A stretch of DNA of 25,762 nt from an uncultured Nocardioides sp. (GTDB lineage Bacteria > Actinomycetota > Actinomycetes > Propionibacteriales > Nocardioidaceae): assembly GCF_946885725.1 (NCBI RefSeq), contig NZ_CAMPGZ010000025.1:1-25762 (forward strand), read 5' to 3'. The position numbers and the translations under genes were made by a program. This document shows positions 8,612 through 18,382 of the stretch, piece after piece (the first letter of the stretch is position 1; the number at the start of each line of letters is the position of its first letter). Under the pieces are notes generated by a model, which was not told the DNA's origin, ran no database searches, and saw only the letters and a program-made list of their open reading frames with translations.

Positions 8612-8776
8612 ATGACCAACGAACGCCACGCCTGGGCGTCACTCCAGGGGCACCGGCCCGTTCTCGACATGGCCAGCCGCGTCGGCGCGACGTGCGGCTG
8701 CGGCCAGGACCTGGACACCTGCACGGGCAGCCACTGCCCGCGCTGCGGCACGTCGATCGCCGCCAACGCTGCCTGA
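8612..8776 (+). CDS. Small Cys-rich protein, possible zinc ribbon (54 residues)
   Basis: Not recognised as a named family. The ATG at 8612 is preceded by an excellent GGAGGAGGTGA ribosome site 8-10 nt upstream, the strongest reason to call it real. The product has an N-terminal half with HAWASLQGHRPVLDMASRVG, followed by a cluster of five cysteines: Cys28, Cys30, Cys37, Cys42 and Cys45 (CGC, then CxxxxCPRCG). The spacing suggests a one-metal zinc knuckle or ribbon, with a nearby His41 as a possible ligand. It has no signal peptide or membrane segment. It is followed at 13 bp by a strong hairpin and then by the aminotransferase gene, so it is probably a separate unit. Confidence 0.72.
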   Translation: MTNERHAWASLQGHRPVLDMASRVGATCGCGQDLDTCTGSHCPRCGTSIAANAA

Positions 8777-8789
8777 CTGAATCGATCCC

Positions 8790-8819
8790 GGGCCGCCCCG
8801 GCAGGGCCGTGGGCGGCCC
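8790..8819 (+). terminator. GC-rich hairpin, possible terminator of the small Cys-rich gene
   Basis: Perfect 9-bp arms GGGCCGCCC (8790-8798) and GGGCGGCCC (8811-8819) with a 12-nt loop, 13 bp after the small gene's stop. There is no U-run, as is common for actinobacterial terminators. The right arm ends directly against the TAGGGT box of the next gene, so it could instead influence that promoter. Confidence 0.45.
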
Positions 8820-8825
8820 TAGGGT
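8820..8825 (+). promoter_or_regulatory. Candidate -10 box for a leaderless aminotransferase transcript
   Basis: TAGGGT followed by 6 nt (GACGGC) and the ATG at 8832. No Shine-Dalgarno lies between, consistent with transcription starting at the start codon. Confidence 0.5.
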
Positions 8826-8831
8826 GACGGC

Positions 8832-9770
8832 ATGGCGCACGGCACCCACGACTTCGAGGACGACCCCCGAAACGAGCAGATCCTGATCTGGGTCAACGGC
8901 GAGCTGCTCCCCCGCGAGCGGGCCGTCGTCTCCGTGTTCGACTCCGGCTTCGTGCTCGGCGACGGCGTCTGGGAGGGGCTGCGGGTCAGCGGCGGGCACC
9001 CGGCGTTCCTCGAGCAGCACCTCGAACGGCTCGCCGAGGGCGCGACCGCCATCCTCCTCGACATCGGAATGACGCGGGATGAGCTGACCGCCGCGATCTA
9101 CGAGACGCTCCGCGCCAACGACATGGTCGACGGCGTGCACGTGCGGCTCATGGTGACCCGCGGCGTGAAGCGGACGCCGTACCAGGACCCGCGCGTCACC
9201 GTCGGTCCCGCAACCGTGGTGATCATCGCCGAGCACAAGGAGGTCATGCCGCGCACGGTGACCGAGGGCATCACGCTGTTCACCACGCACGTCCGGCGCG
9301 CGACCCCCGACACGCTCGATCCGAAGCTCAACGCCCACAGCAAGCTCAACGACATCACCGCGTGCATCCAGGCCTACACCGCCGGCGCCGACGAGGCGCT
9401 GATGCTCGACCCGCACGGCTTCGTGGCGACCTGCAACAGCACGCACTTCTTCGTCGTGAAGGGCACGCCCGACGAGCCGGAGGTGTGGACCTCCGACGGG
9501 CGGTTCTGCCTCGGCGGGATCACCCGCGGCAACGTGCTGCGGATGTGCCGCGACGGCGGCATCACCGCACGCGAGACGACGTTCAGCCTGACGGACGTCT
9601 ACAGCGCTCAGGAGGCGTTCGTGACCGGCACGTTCGCCGGCGTCGTACCGGTGCGGTCGGTCGACGGGCGCACGATCGGGACCGGGAAGCGCGGCCCGGT
9701 GGTGGAGCGGCTGCAGGACATGTACCGCGACCTGGTCGCCGCCGACGTCGCCGGGCGGACCGCGCCATGA
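8832..9770 (+). CDS. Class IV PLP aminotransferase (branched-chain / D-amino-acid aminotransferase-like)
   Basis: Fold-type IV PLP enzyme, 312 residues. WVNGELLPRERAVVSVFDSGF and LGDGVWEGLRV are the family's N-terminal motifs. Lys171 in LNAHSKLND is the expected PLP Schiff-base lysine, and GGITRGNV (228-235) is the phosphate-side loop. By motif alignment, the stretch where BCATs have V-[AS]-E-G-x-x-x-N reads FVATCNSTHFF (197-207), so the glutamate that normally contacts the PLP ring nitrogen appears as Thr200. The reaction is therefore uncertain: BCAT, D-amino acid transaminase or lyase chemistry are all possible. Its stop overlaps the following sulfotransferase-like gene by 4 bp, indicating a functional pair. 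Confidence 0.88.
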   Translation: MAHGTHDFEDDPRNEQILIWVNGELLPRERAVVSVFDSGFVLGDGVWEGLRVSGGHPAFLEQHLERLAEGATAILLDIGMTRDELTAAIYETLRANDMVDGVHVRLMVTRGVKRTPYQDPRVTVGPATVVIIAEHKEVMPRTVTEGITLFTTHVRRATPDTLDPKLNAHSKLNDITACIQAYTAGADEALMLDPHGFVATCNSTHFFVVKGTPDEPEVWTSDGRFCLGGITRGNVLRMCRDGGITARETTFSLTDVYSAQEAFVTGTFAGVVPVRSVDGRTIGTGKRGPVVERLQDMYRDLVAADVAGRTAP

Positions 9771-10495
9771 CGGTCGTCCGGCTGCACATGTGGAGCGGCC
9801 CGCGGAACATCTCCACGGCGATGATGCGGGCGTGGGAGAACCGGCCCGACACGGTCGTGGTCGACGAGCCGTTCTACGCGGCGTACCTGCGCCGCACCGG
9901 CCTCGACCACCCCGCTCGCGAGGAGGTCCTGGCGAGCCAGCCGACCGACGAGTCCGCGGTGCGCGCATCCTTGGATGCCGCGCTGCCGGAGGGCCGGACG
10001 CTGCACTACGTGAAGGAGATGACCCACCACCTGCGCGAGGACGACGACCTCGCGTGGACGCTGGGCTACCGCAACGTGCTGCTGATCCGCGACCCCGACG
10101 AGGTCGTGGCGTCCTACATCCGCTCGCGCGAGAGCTGCGAGCCCGACGACATCGGCCTGCTCCAGCAGGAGCGGATGGTCGCTGGGTGGGAGGCGCACGG
10201 CGCGACGCCACCGATCATCGACGCCGGCGACTTCCTGCGTGCGCCGGAGGCGTACCTGCGCTGGCTGTGCGACTGGCTCGGGGTGCCGTTCACCGACCGG
10301 ATGCTGTCCTGGCCGGCCGGGCCGAGGGACACCGACGGCGTGTGGGCGCCGCACTGGTACGCCGCCGTCCAGGCCTCGACCGGCTTCGAGCCGTGGCGGC
10401 CGCGAGACGTCAACCTCTCTGAGCACGACGCGGCCGTCGCCGCGACCTGCCGTCCGGCGTACGAGAGCCTGCATGAGCGTCGGCTGGACCTTTGA
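9767..10495 (+). CDS. Sulfotransferase-like P-loop protein paired with the aminotransferase
   Basis: A 242-residue protein starting at ATG 9767 inside the aminotransferase stop (ATGA). The N-terminus LHMWSGPRNISTAMMRAW resembles the phosphosulfate-binding loop of PAPS sulfotransferases (GPRNIST at 11-17). The segment VLLIRDPDEVVASY (about 104-117) matches the 3'-phosphate-binding RDP...S motif. The C-terminal part, with LGVPFTDRMLSWPAGPR, is also sulfotransferase-like. As I recall, this subfamily occurs fused to an aminotransferase-IV domain in plant branched-chain aminotransferase-like proteins, which fits the tight overlap here. Whether it transfers sulfate is unproven; it may act on the aminotransferase product. 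Confidence 0.82.
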   Translation: MTVVRLHMWSGPRNISTAMMRAWENRPDTVVVDEPFYAAYLRRTGLDHPAREEVLASQPTDESAVRASLDAALPEGRTLHYVKEMTHHLREDDDLAWTLGYRNVLLIRDPDEVVASYIRSRESCEPDDIGLLQQERMVAGWEAHGATPPIIDAGDFLRAPEAYLRWLCDWLGVPFTDRMLSWPAGPRDTDGVWAPHWYAAVQASTGFEPWRPRDVNLSEHDAAVAATCRPAYESLHERRLDL

Positions 10496-10527
10496 AAATC
10501 AGGACGCTTGCTGACCTGAATCCTCAC

Positions 10528-10533
10528 TAGGGT
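10528..10533 (+). promoter_or_regulatory. Candidate -10 box for the VOC-family gene
   Basis: TAGGGT, followed about 15 nt later by the ribosome site AGAGAGGA (10548-10555) and an ATG at 10562. Unlike the leaderless cases, this gene would have a leader of about 20 nt. A TTGCTG at 10508 is too close (14 bp) to be a clear -35. Confidence 0.4.
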
Positions 10534-10561
10534 CGAGGCAACGACTCAGAGAGGACACCTC

Positions 10562-10933
10562 ATGGACTTCAGGATCGAGCTCGTGCCGATTCCCGTCAGC
10601 GACGTCGACCGCGCCAAGGAGTTCTACGGCGAGAAGGTCGGCTGGAACATCGACCACGACCAGAAGGTCTCCCCCGAGCTGCGCTTCGTGCAGGTCACCC
10701 CGCCCGGGTCGGCGTGCTCGTTCTGCTTCGGCGTCGGGCTGCAGATGATGCCCGAGGGCTCGACGCAGTTCGTCCAGGCCGTCGTGGACGACGCCGACAA
10801 GGCGCTCGCGTACCTGAAGGAGCGCGGCGTCGAGTGCGAGGGGGTCGACGAGCAGCCGTGGGGCCGGTTCGTGTACTTCCAGGACCCCGACGGCAACAAG
10901 TGGTCCTTGCAGCAGATCGTCCGGCCCGGCTGA
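10562..10933 (+). CDS. VOC superfamily (glyoxalase/bleomycin resistance-fold) protein
   Basis: A 123-residue protein with two babbb-type halves of the vicinal oxygen chelate fold. The opening VPIPVSDVDRAKEFYGEKVGW and the closing GRFVYFQDPDGNKWSLQQI are classic; the Asp-Pro-Asp-Gly turn and a C-terminal Gln mark the second half. A full set of metal ligands cannot be assigned from sequence alone, so it could be an enzyme or a binding/resistance protein. The ATG has a good AGAGAGGA ribosome site 6 nt upstream and its own candidate promoter. Nine bp after its stop lies a decayed RibD/DHFR-like gene. Confidence 0.92.
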   Translation: MDFRIELVPIPVSDVDRAKEFYGEKVGWNIDHDQKVSPELRFVQVTPPGSACSFCFGVGLQMMPEGSTQFVQAVVDDADKALAYLKERGVECEGVDEQPWGRFVYFQDPDGNKWSLQQIVRPG

Positions 10934-10942
10934 CTGGGGGCC

Positions 10943-11271
10943 GTGCGCCTGACGACCGTCGCGAACGTGTCCCTGGGCGGGGTGACCGAGGTCACCGCCG
11001 GATCGACGTGCCGACCAGCGGGAGCGCGCCGCCGCCTTCCTGTTGGGACGGCGGACCTACGAGATCGTCGCCGGCTCCTGGGGGTGCGGGCATGGACCCG
11101 GGGAACCCCGTCGGCGAGGCGCTGAACAACCGGCCGAAGTACGTCGTCTCCAGCACGCTCTCCTCCCCGCGCTGGCCGGGCACGACCGTCCTCGACGGCG
11201 ACCTCGTCGCCGCCGTCGAGGAGCTCCGCGCCGCGCCCGGCGGCGAGCTGCAGGTCTGGGGCAGCGGCACG
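10943..11271 (+). pseudogene. Decayed dihydrofolate reductase / RibD C-terminal-domain family gene
   Basis: Remnants appear in three frames in the right order. Frame A from GTG 10943 gives MRLTTVANVSLGGVTEV, the family's N-terminus. Frame B from about 11013 gives AAAFLLGRRTYEIVAGSWG, the NADPH-side core. Frame C from 11092 gives MDPGNPVGEALNNRPKYVVS and then ELQVWGSGT (to 11271). Homologues continue for roughly 80 more residues (LIRWLL... onward), but here homology stops just before the convergent nusB stop at 11299. Relative to family members, roughly 25 residues also seem missing between A and B. At least two frameshifts plus a lost 3' end make sequencing error alone unlikely. Confidence 0.8.
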
Positions 11272-11298
11272 TCACCCGGGCCCGTCGCGCGCAAAGCG

Positions 11299-11709
11299 TC
11301 AGGCGGTCAGCGCCGGCTTGTCCCGCAGGATCGCGCCGAGGACGCCGTTCACGAACGCCGGCGACTCGTCGGTCGACAGGTCGGTCACCAGCGCCATCGC
11401 CTCGCTGACCGCGACGGCGTCGGGCACCTCGTCGACGTACAGCAGCTCGAGCACACCCAACCGCAGCACGTTCCGGTCGACGGCGGGCATCCGCTCAAGG
11501 GTCCAGTCGCGGGCGTACGTCGTGATCAGCTCGTCGAGGCGGGCCTGGTGCTCGGCGACGCCGCGGATGAGCGTGACGGTGTACTCGTTCACCGGCGGCT
11601 CACCGGCGATCACGCGCTCGTCGAGCGTCTCGCCGAGCGGGAGGCCGCGGACCTCGCACTCGAAGAGGATGTCCAGTGCCCGCTTGCGGGCCTTGGAGCG
11701 AGCGGCCAT
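11299..11709 (-). CDS. nusB: Transcription antitermination factor NusB
   Basis: All-helical RNA-binding protein that joins NusE (S10) on boxA RNA in rRNA antitermination. It has 136 residues, standard length. ARKRALDILFECEVRG is the conserved first helix. The LERMPAVDRNVLRLGVLELLY segment and the closing DESPAFVNGVLGAIL are NusB signatures. The ATG at 11709 shares one base with the efp stop (TGATG), so it is translated with efp. It is the last gene of the long minus-strand cluster and converges on the plus-strand pseudogene. Confidence 0.96.
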   Translation of the reverse strand: MAARSKARKRALDILFECEVRGLPLGETLDERVIAGEPPVNEYTVTLIRGVAEHQARLDELITTYARDWTLERMPAVDRNVLRLGVLELLYVDEVPDAVAVSEAMALVTDLSTDESPAFVNGVLGAILRDKPALTA

Positions 11710-12272
11710 CAGGAGGAAACGCGGCCGAGGTAGCTGCTGTCGCGCGTGTCCACCTTGACCTTCTCGCCGGTCGTGATGAACAGCGGGACGTTGATCTCGT
11801 GGCCGGTCTCGAGGCGCGCGGGCTTGGTGCCGCCGGTGGAGCGGTCGCCCTGCAGGCCGGGCTCGGTGTACTCGACCACGAGCTCGACCGACGCCGGCAG
11901 CTCGATGTAGAGCACGCGGCCCTCGTTGGTGGCGACGATGGCGTCCTGGTTCTCGAGCAGGAAGTTCTTCGCGTCGCCGACGATCTCGGGCGAGACCTCG
12001 ATCTGGTCGTACGTCGAGGTGTCCATGAAGACGTAGCTGGTGCCGTCGTTGTACAGGTACTGCATCGTCCGCTTGTCGACGTTCGCCACGTCGACCTTGA
12101 CGTCGGCGTTGAAGGTCTTGTCGACGGTCTTGCCGGACTCGATGTTCTTCAGCTTGGTGCGCACGACCGCGCCGCCCTTGCCGGGCTTGTGGTGCTGGAA
12201 CCAGATGACGGACCACAGCTGTCCGTCGAGGTTGAGCACCATGCCGTTCTTGAGGTCGTTGGTCGTTGCCAT
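11709..12272 (-). CDS. efp: Elongation factor P
   Basis: Translation factor that binds between the P and E sites and relieves stalling at polyproline stretches. It has 187 residues with three OB-like barrels. The loop HHKPGKGGA carries Lys32, the modifiable tip residue position; no EpmA/EpmB or EarP gene is near. The tail [30 protein letters not shown] is the conserved EF-P C-terminus. The ATG at 12272 is separated from aroQ by 75 bp holding a candidate promoter. In Mycobacterium pepQ sits between aroQ and efp; here it is absent. Confidence 0.98.
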   Translation of the reverse strand: MATTNDLKNGMVLNLDGQLWSVIWFQHHKPGKGGAVVRTKLKNIESGKTVDKTFNADVKVDVANVDKRTMQYLYNDGTSYVFMDTSTYDQIEVSPEIVGDAKNFLLENQDAIVATNEGRVLYIELPASVELVVEYTEPGLQGDRSTGGTKPARLETGHEINVPLFITTGEKVKVDTRDSSYLGRVSS

Positions 12273-12316
12273 GTGCGCGCGTCAGCCTTTACGTCTCTTG
12301 ATCAGGGAACTGACGG

Positions 12317-12322
12317 AGTCTA
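12317..12322 (-). promoter_or_regulatory. Candidate -10 box for efp-nusB
   Basis: Minus-strand TAGACT in the 75-bp gap after aroQ. It would give a leader of about 38 nt before the efp ATG, with a weak AAAGG ribosome site. An efp-nusB transcript independent of the aro genes is plausible. No clear -35 is seen. Confidence 0.35.
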
Positions 12323-12347
12323 GCCGCGCGCCCCGCCCGCACCGAAA

Positions 12348-14440
<2,093 letters not shown>

Positions 14441-15619
14441 CTACTTGAACCTCAGCGTGTCCAGGTAGCTCTCCGCGTTGCGCCGGGTCTCCTGCACGGA
14501 GTCCCCGCCGAACTTCTCCAGCACGGCCTCGGCCAGCACCAGCGCGACCATCGCCTCGGCGACGATCCCGGCCGCTGGTACGGCGCACACGTCGGAGCGC
14601 TGGTGGTGCGCCACCGCCGCCTCGCCGGTGGCGACGTCGACGGTGCGCAGGGCGCGCGGGACGGTGGCGATCGGCTTCATGGCTGCGCGGACGCGCAGCA
14701 CCTCGCCGGTGGACATGCCGCCCTCGGTGCCGCCCGAGCGTCCCGACGTACGGCGGATGCCCTCGTCCGTGCCGACGATCTCGTCGTGCGCGAGGGAGCC
14801 CGGCGTCGCGGCGAGGTCGAAACCGTCGCCGACCTCGACGCCCTTGATCGCCTGGATGCCCATGAGCGCGCCGGCGAGCCGGGCGTCGAGGCGGCGGTCC
14901 CAGTGCACGTGGGAGCCGAGGCCCGGCGGCAGGCCGTGCACGACGACCTCGACCACACCGCCGAGCGTGTCGCCGTCCTTGTGGGCCTCGTCGATGCGGG
15001 CGACCATCTGCTTGCTGGCGTCGGGATCGAGGCAGCGGACGGGGTCGTCGTCGAGGTACGCCACGTCGTCCGGCGTCGGCACCGACCCGGCCGGCGCGTC
15101 GACGCCGCCGAGCTGCACCACGTGCGAGACGACGCGGGCGCCGACGGCCTGCTCGAGGAACCGGTACGCGACCGCCCCGAGCGCGACACGGGCCGCGGTC
15201 TCCCGGGCGGACGCGCGCTCGAGGATCGGGCGGGCCTCCTCGAAGTCGTACTTCTGCATGCCCACCAGGTCGGCGTGACCGGGTCGCGGGCGCGTCAGCG
15301 CGGCGTTGCGGGCGAGCGCCTCGAGCTCCACCGGGTCGACCGGGTCGGCCGCCATCACCTTCTCCCACTTCGGCCACTCGGTGTTGCCGATGCGGATCGC
15401 CACCGGGCTGCCGAGCGTGCGCCCGTGCCGGAGGCCGCCGATGATCTCGATCTCGTCCTGCTCGAACTTCATCCGCGCGCCTCGGCCGTAGCCCAGGCGG
15501 CGCCGCGCCAGCGCGCCGGCGATGTCGCTCGTGGTCACGGACACGTGGGCGGGAAGCCCCTCGAGGACGGCGACCAGGGCGGGTCCGTGGGACTCGCCCG
15601 CCGTGAGCCAGCGCAGCAT
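14441..15619 (-). CDS. aroC: Chorismate synthase
   Basis: FMN-dependent elimination of phosphate from EPSP to give chorismate, the last shikimate step and branch point to aromatic amino acids and folate. It has 392 residues. [21 protein letters not shown] is the conserved N-terminus with the active-site His. [28 protein letters not shown] and [13 protein letters not shown] are further signatures. The ATG at 15619 follows the prepilin peptidase stop by 34 bp without a clear Shine-Dalgarno. No aroA (EPSP synthase) lies in the window, so the pathway is completed elsewhere. Confidence 0.98.
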   Translation of the reverse strand: MLRWLTAGESHGPALVAVLEGLPAHVSVTTSDIAGALARRRLGYGRGARMKFEQDEIEIIGGLRHGRTLGSPVAIRIGNTEWPKWEKVMAADPVDPVELEALARNAALTRPRPGHADLVGMQKYDFEEARPILERASARETAARVALGAVAYRFLEQAVGARVVSHVVQLGGVDAPAGSVPTPDDVAYLDDDPVRCLDPDASKQMVARIDEAHKDGDTLGGVVEVVVHGLPPGLGSHVHWDRRLDARLAGALMGIQAIKGVEVGDGFDLAATPGSLAHDEIVGTDEGIRRTSGRSGGTEGGMSTGEVLRVRAAMKPIATVPRALRTVDVATGEAAVAHHQRSDVCAVPAAGIVAEAMVALVLAEAVLEKFGGDSVQETRRNAESYLDTLRFK

Positions 15620-15653
15620 GCGGTCAGTCTTTCACGCGTACGACGGCCGGCCG

Positions 15654-16394
15654 TCACGCGTACCAGGCACCGACACTCGGCCCGAGCACGATGCCGGCGA
15701 GCGCCCCGAGCAGCATGAACGGGCCGAACGGGTTGGCCTTCCGGTCGACGATCCGGAACAGCGCGAGCAGCGCCCCGCCGACGCCGCCGAACAGGAACCC
15801 GGACCAGATGCCGACGACCAGCTCGGGCCAGCCGAGCCAGCCCAGCGCGATCCCGAGGATGCCGCTGAGCCGGACGTCGCCGTACCCCATGCCGGCGGGG
15901 TAGATCAGCCACATCAGCAGGTACAGCCCGCCCGCCGCGGCCCAGCCGATCAGCGCGCCGAGCGCGCGGGACCAGTCGTCGACCGCCCAGGCGGAGAGCA
16001 CGGCGAGCGGGGCCACCACGAAGTACGTCGGCGCGATCACCTTCGTCGGCAACCGCCGGGTCTTCCAGTCGACGACGGCCAGGGCCACGCCGACCGGCAC
16101 GAGGAACAGCAGGAACGACAGCGCCGGCGTCCACCCGGTGGCGCCACCGACCGCGCCGGCCGCGACGGCGCACGCCACCGCGGAGCCCGCGCGCAGCCCG
16201 CGGCTCCGGGCGATCTCCTCGTAGGGGATCTTCTCCTCGGTGCGCGGCGGGTGGGCACCGTCCCCCTCGGACGCCCGCTCGTCGGCGGGCTCCGGCTCCG
16301 GTTCGGGGATGCGGGCGATGATCGACGGCACGAGCTGCCCGACCAGCAGGCCGTACAGCGCGCACGCCAGCGCGACCCCCGGCTGCCAGATCAT
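15654..16394 (-). CDS. Type IV prepilin peptidase-like A24 family membrane aspartyl protease
   Basis: A 246-residue polytopic membrane protein with about seven hydrophobic segments. It has both catalytic aspartates of the A24 family: Asp109 in VVDWKTRRLP and Asp173 in the GMGYGD motif. The N-terminus (LLVGQLVPSIIARIPE, then an acidic Pro/Glu linker at 30-55) is a shortened remnant of the usual methylase domain and lacks its CxxC zinc pairs, so it likely cleaves without N-methylating. Mycobacterial Rv2551c sits in the same place next to aroE. No pilin, tad or gsp gene is in the window. The ATG at 16394 overlaps the aroE stop by 4 bp. Confidence 0.9.
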   Translation of the reverse strand: MIWQPGVALACALYGLLVGQLVPSIIARIPEPEPEPADERASEGDGAHPPRTEEKIPYEEIARSRGLRAGSAVACAVAAGAVGGATGWTPALSFLLFLVPVGVALAVVDWKTRRLPTKVIAPTYFVVAPLAVLSAWAVDDWSRALGALIGWAAAGGLYLLMWLIYPAGMGYGDVRLSGILGIALGWLGWPELVVGIWSGFLFGGVGGALLALFRIVDRKANPFGPFMLLGALAGIVLGPSVGAWYA

Positions 16395-17206
16395 GCGACG
16401 GCTCCTAGAGCGTGCCTGAGCACCGACACCGGCACGGTCCGACCGGTCATCAGCTCCACCTGCAGCACCGCCTGGTGCACGAGCAGGTCGTGGCCGCTCA
16501 CCACCGGCACGAACCGGTCCGCGGCCGCGACCGCGAGCGGGGTGGGCCAGGGGTCGTAGACGACGTCGAAGACCACCCGCGCCTTGGCGGCGAGGTGCGT
16601 GAGAGCGGTCTGCGCCGAGGCCGGCACGGTAGAGACCAGCACATCCGCAGACGGTACGGCGGAGCCGAGGACGGCGGCCTCGACGGTGGGTGGCGTCGGG
16701 TGGCGCCCGACCGCCTCCAGGGTCTCGGTCGTGCGGGCCGGGTCGCGCACCAGCAGCACCGCCTCGCGACAGCCCATGTCGGCCAGCGCCAGCAGCACCG
16801 AGGCCGCGGTCGCACCGCCACCGAGCACCACGGCACGGTCGACCGGTCCGTCGTGCCGCTCGCGGAGCGCGGCCGCGGCGCCGGGGATGTCGGTGTTGTG
16901 GCCGACCAGACGGCGCTGCTCCCCCGCGTCCTCGAAGACGACCGTGTTCGCGGCCCGCGCCTGCCGGGCCCGGTCGCTCATCTCGTCGAGCAGCGGCACG
17001 ACCGCCCGCTTGAGCGGCATCGTGAGCGACAGCCCGGCCCACGAGTCGTCGAGACCGGCGATGAAGTCCGCGAGCTCGTCCTCGCGCACCTCGCGGGCGT
17101 CGTACTCCCAGTCCAGGCCGAGGTGGGCATACGCCGCCCGGTGCAGCACGGGTGAGAGCGAGTGGGCGATCGGGCTGCCCAGCACCGCACAGCGCCGGAT
17201 CAGCAC
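16391..17206 (-). CDS. aroE: Shikimate dehydrogenase
   Basis: NADP-dependent reduction of 3-dehydroshikimate to shikimate. It has 271 residues. Substrate-side motif SPIAHSLSPVLHRAAY (11-26), catalytic Lys66 in SLTMPLK, Asn87 in AANTVV and Asp106 in GHNTD are present. The dinucleotide motif VLGGGATAASVL (127-138) follows, and the C-terminus ends with GHDLLVHQAVLQVELMTG. The GTG start at 17204-17206 overlaps the mltG end by 7 bp. As in Mycobacterium, it sits between mltG and the prepilin peptidase gene. Confidence 0.95.
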   Translation of the reverse strand: MLIRRCAVLGSPIAHSLSPVLHRAAYAHLGLDWEYDAREVREDELADFIAGLDDSWAGLSLTMPLKRAVVPLLDEMSDRARQARAANTVVFEDAGEQRRLVGHNTDIPGAAAALRERHDGPVDRAVVLGGGATAASVLLALADMGCREAVLLVRDPARTTETLEAVGRHPTPPTVEAAVLGSAVPSADVLVSTVPASAQTALTHLAAKARVVFDVVYDPWPTPLAVAAADRFVPVVSGHDLLVHQAVLQVELMTGRTVPVSVLRHALGAVA

Positions 17207-18321
17207 CGGTCCGAGGACTCGCAGTACTCGGCGAGCTCGCCGTTCTTGAACTTCAGGAACTCGTCGTAGTCGTCGGTGAACTTCGTCTCGCCGGTGTCGA
17301 GGTTGACCGTGACGTAGTAGACCCAGTCGCCCTCGGGCGGGTTGGCAGCGGCCTCGATGGCCTTGTCGCCCGGCGCCTCGATCGGGCCCGGGGGCAGGCC
17401 CGGGTAGCGGCGGGTGTTGTACGGCGAGTCGACCTGGAGGTCCTCCTCGGTGAGACCGAGGCCAAGGTCACGGCCGAGCGCGTAGTTCACCGTGGCGTCG
17501 ATCTGCAGCATCTTGTCGGTCGCGTCGGTCTCGAGGCGGTTGTAGATCACGCGGGCGACCTTGCCGCGGTCCTGGTCGCGGTTGGCCTCGGACTCGACCA
17601 GGCTGGCGACCGTCATCAGCTCGTGCGGTGTGTAGCCGAGCTCCTCGGCGCGCGCCTCCAGGTTGGCGTCCTGCGCCGCCTGCTTCCACCGCGCCACCAT
17701 CTGGCTGAGCATGTCGACCGGCTTGTCGTTGGGCCGGAACGCGTAGGTGGCCGGGAACAGGTAGCCCTCGGCGTTGCCGTCGGCGTACGACGGGAGCCCG
17801 ATCGTCTTCGGCTCGTCCAGGACCGTCTCGAACTGCTTGGCGCCGAAGTCGGTCTGCTTGGCCAGGATCTCGACGATCTGCGCGAGCCGGAGGCCTTCGG
17901 GGATGGTCACCGCGGTCTGGATCAGGTTGTCCGGGTTCACCAGCACGTCGAGAGCGTCGGCGGCCGGCATCTCCTTCTTGAGCTCGTAGAAGCCGACCTG
18001 GATGCCCGTGGAGTCGGGGTTGGTGCGCGCGGCGTCGGTGAACGCCTCGAGGCTGGCCACCACGTCCTTGTCGACGAGGGAGCGGCCGATGTCGGTGGAG
18101 GTGTCACCCTCCTCCACCTCGACCAGCACCGAGCCGCGGCCGGGCCCGGGATAGTCCTCAGCCTCGCTGAACCGGTCCCGCACCGCCTGGATGCCGGTGG
18201 TGGCACCCCAGTAGAGCCCGCCGGCCAGCAGCGCCAGCAGCAGGAGCATCGCCAGGCAGCCCAGACCGCGGCGAGGTCGCTTGGCGCGATGGGACTTGAG
18301 AGGGAGTCCGATGTCGCTCAA
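17200..18321 (-). CDS. mltG: Endolytic murein transglycosylase MltG
   Basis: Membrane-bound lytic transglycosylase (YceG family) that cleaves nascent glycan strands and is thought to set their length. It has 373 residues: a basic cytoplasmic tail (1-19), one membrane segment (about 20-40), a LysM-like part (about 65-130) and the catalytic domain. Catalytic Glu243 lies in VASLVESEANRD. YNTRRYPGLPPGPIEAPG and YYVTVNLDTGETKFTDDYDE are family signatures. The only in-frame start is TTG at 18319-18321; a stop four codons upstream excludes an earlier one. It is 61 bp downstream of ruvX, with no strong ribosome site. Confidence 0.95.
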   Translation of the reverse strand: MSDIGLPLKSHRAKRPRRGLGCLAMLLLLALLAGGLYWGATTGIQAVRDRFSEAEDYPGPGRGSVLVEVEEGDTSTDIGRSLVDKDVVASLEAFTDAARTNPDSTGIQVGFYELKKEMPAADALDVLVNPDNLIQTAVTIPEGLRLAQIVEILAKQTDFGAKQFETVLDEPKTIGLPSYADGNAEGYLFPATYAFRPNDKPVDMLSQMVARWKQAAQDANLEARAEELGYTPHELMTVASLVESEANRDQDRGKVARVIYNRLETDATDKMLQIDATVNYALGRDLGLGLTEEDLQVDSPYNTRRYPGLPPGPIEAPGDKAIEAAANPPEGDWVYYVTVNLDTGETKFTDDYDEFLKFKNGELAEYCESSDRC

Positions 18322-18382
18322 CGGCTTCGTTCACACCTATCCATGGCCGGGCCCCGTACCTGCAACGTCACGTCCTGCATGC

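Noticed and set aside
8544..10211. 555-residue open frame on the minus strand
   Set aside because: Antisense to the small Cys-rich gene, aminotransferase and sulfotransferase-like gene, which have real motifs and start signals.
10943..11733. Intact gene after the VOC protein
   Set aside because: The dihydrofolate reductase/RibD-like pieces lie in three different frames and no single start-to-stop frame joins them; the open frame continuing past 11299 is antisense to nusB.
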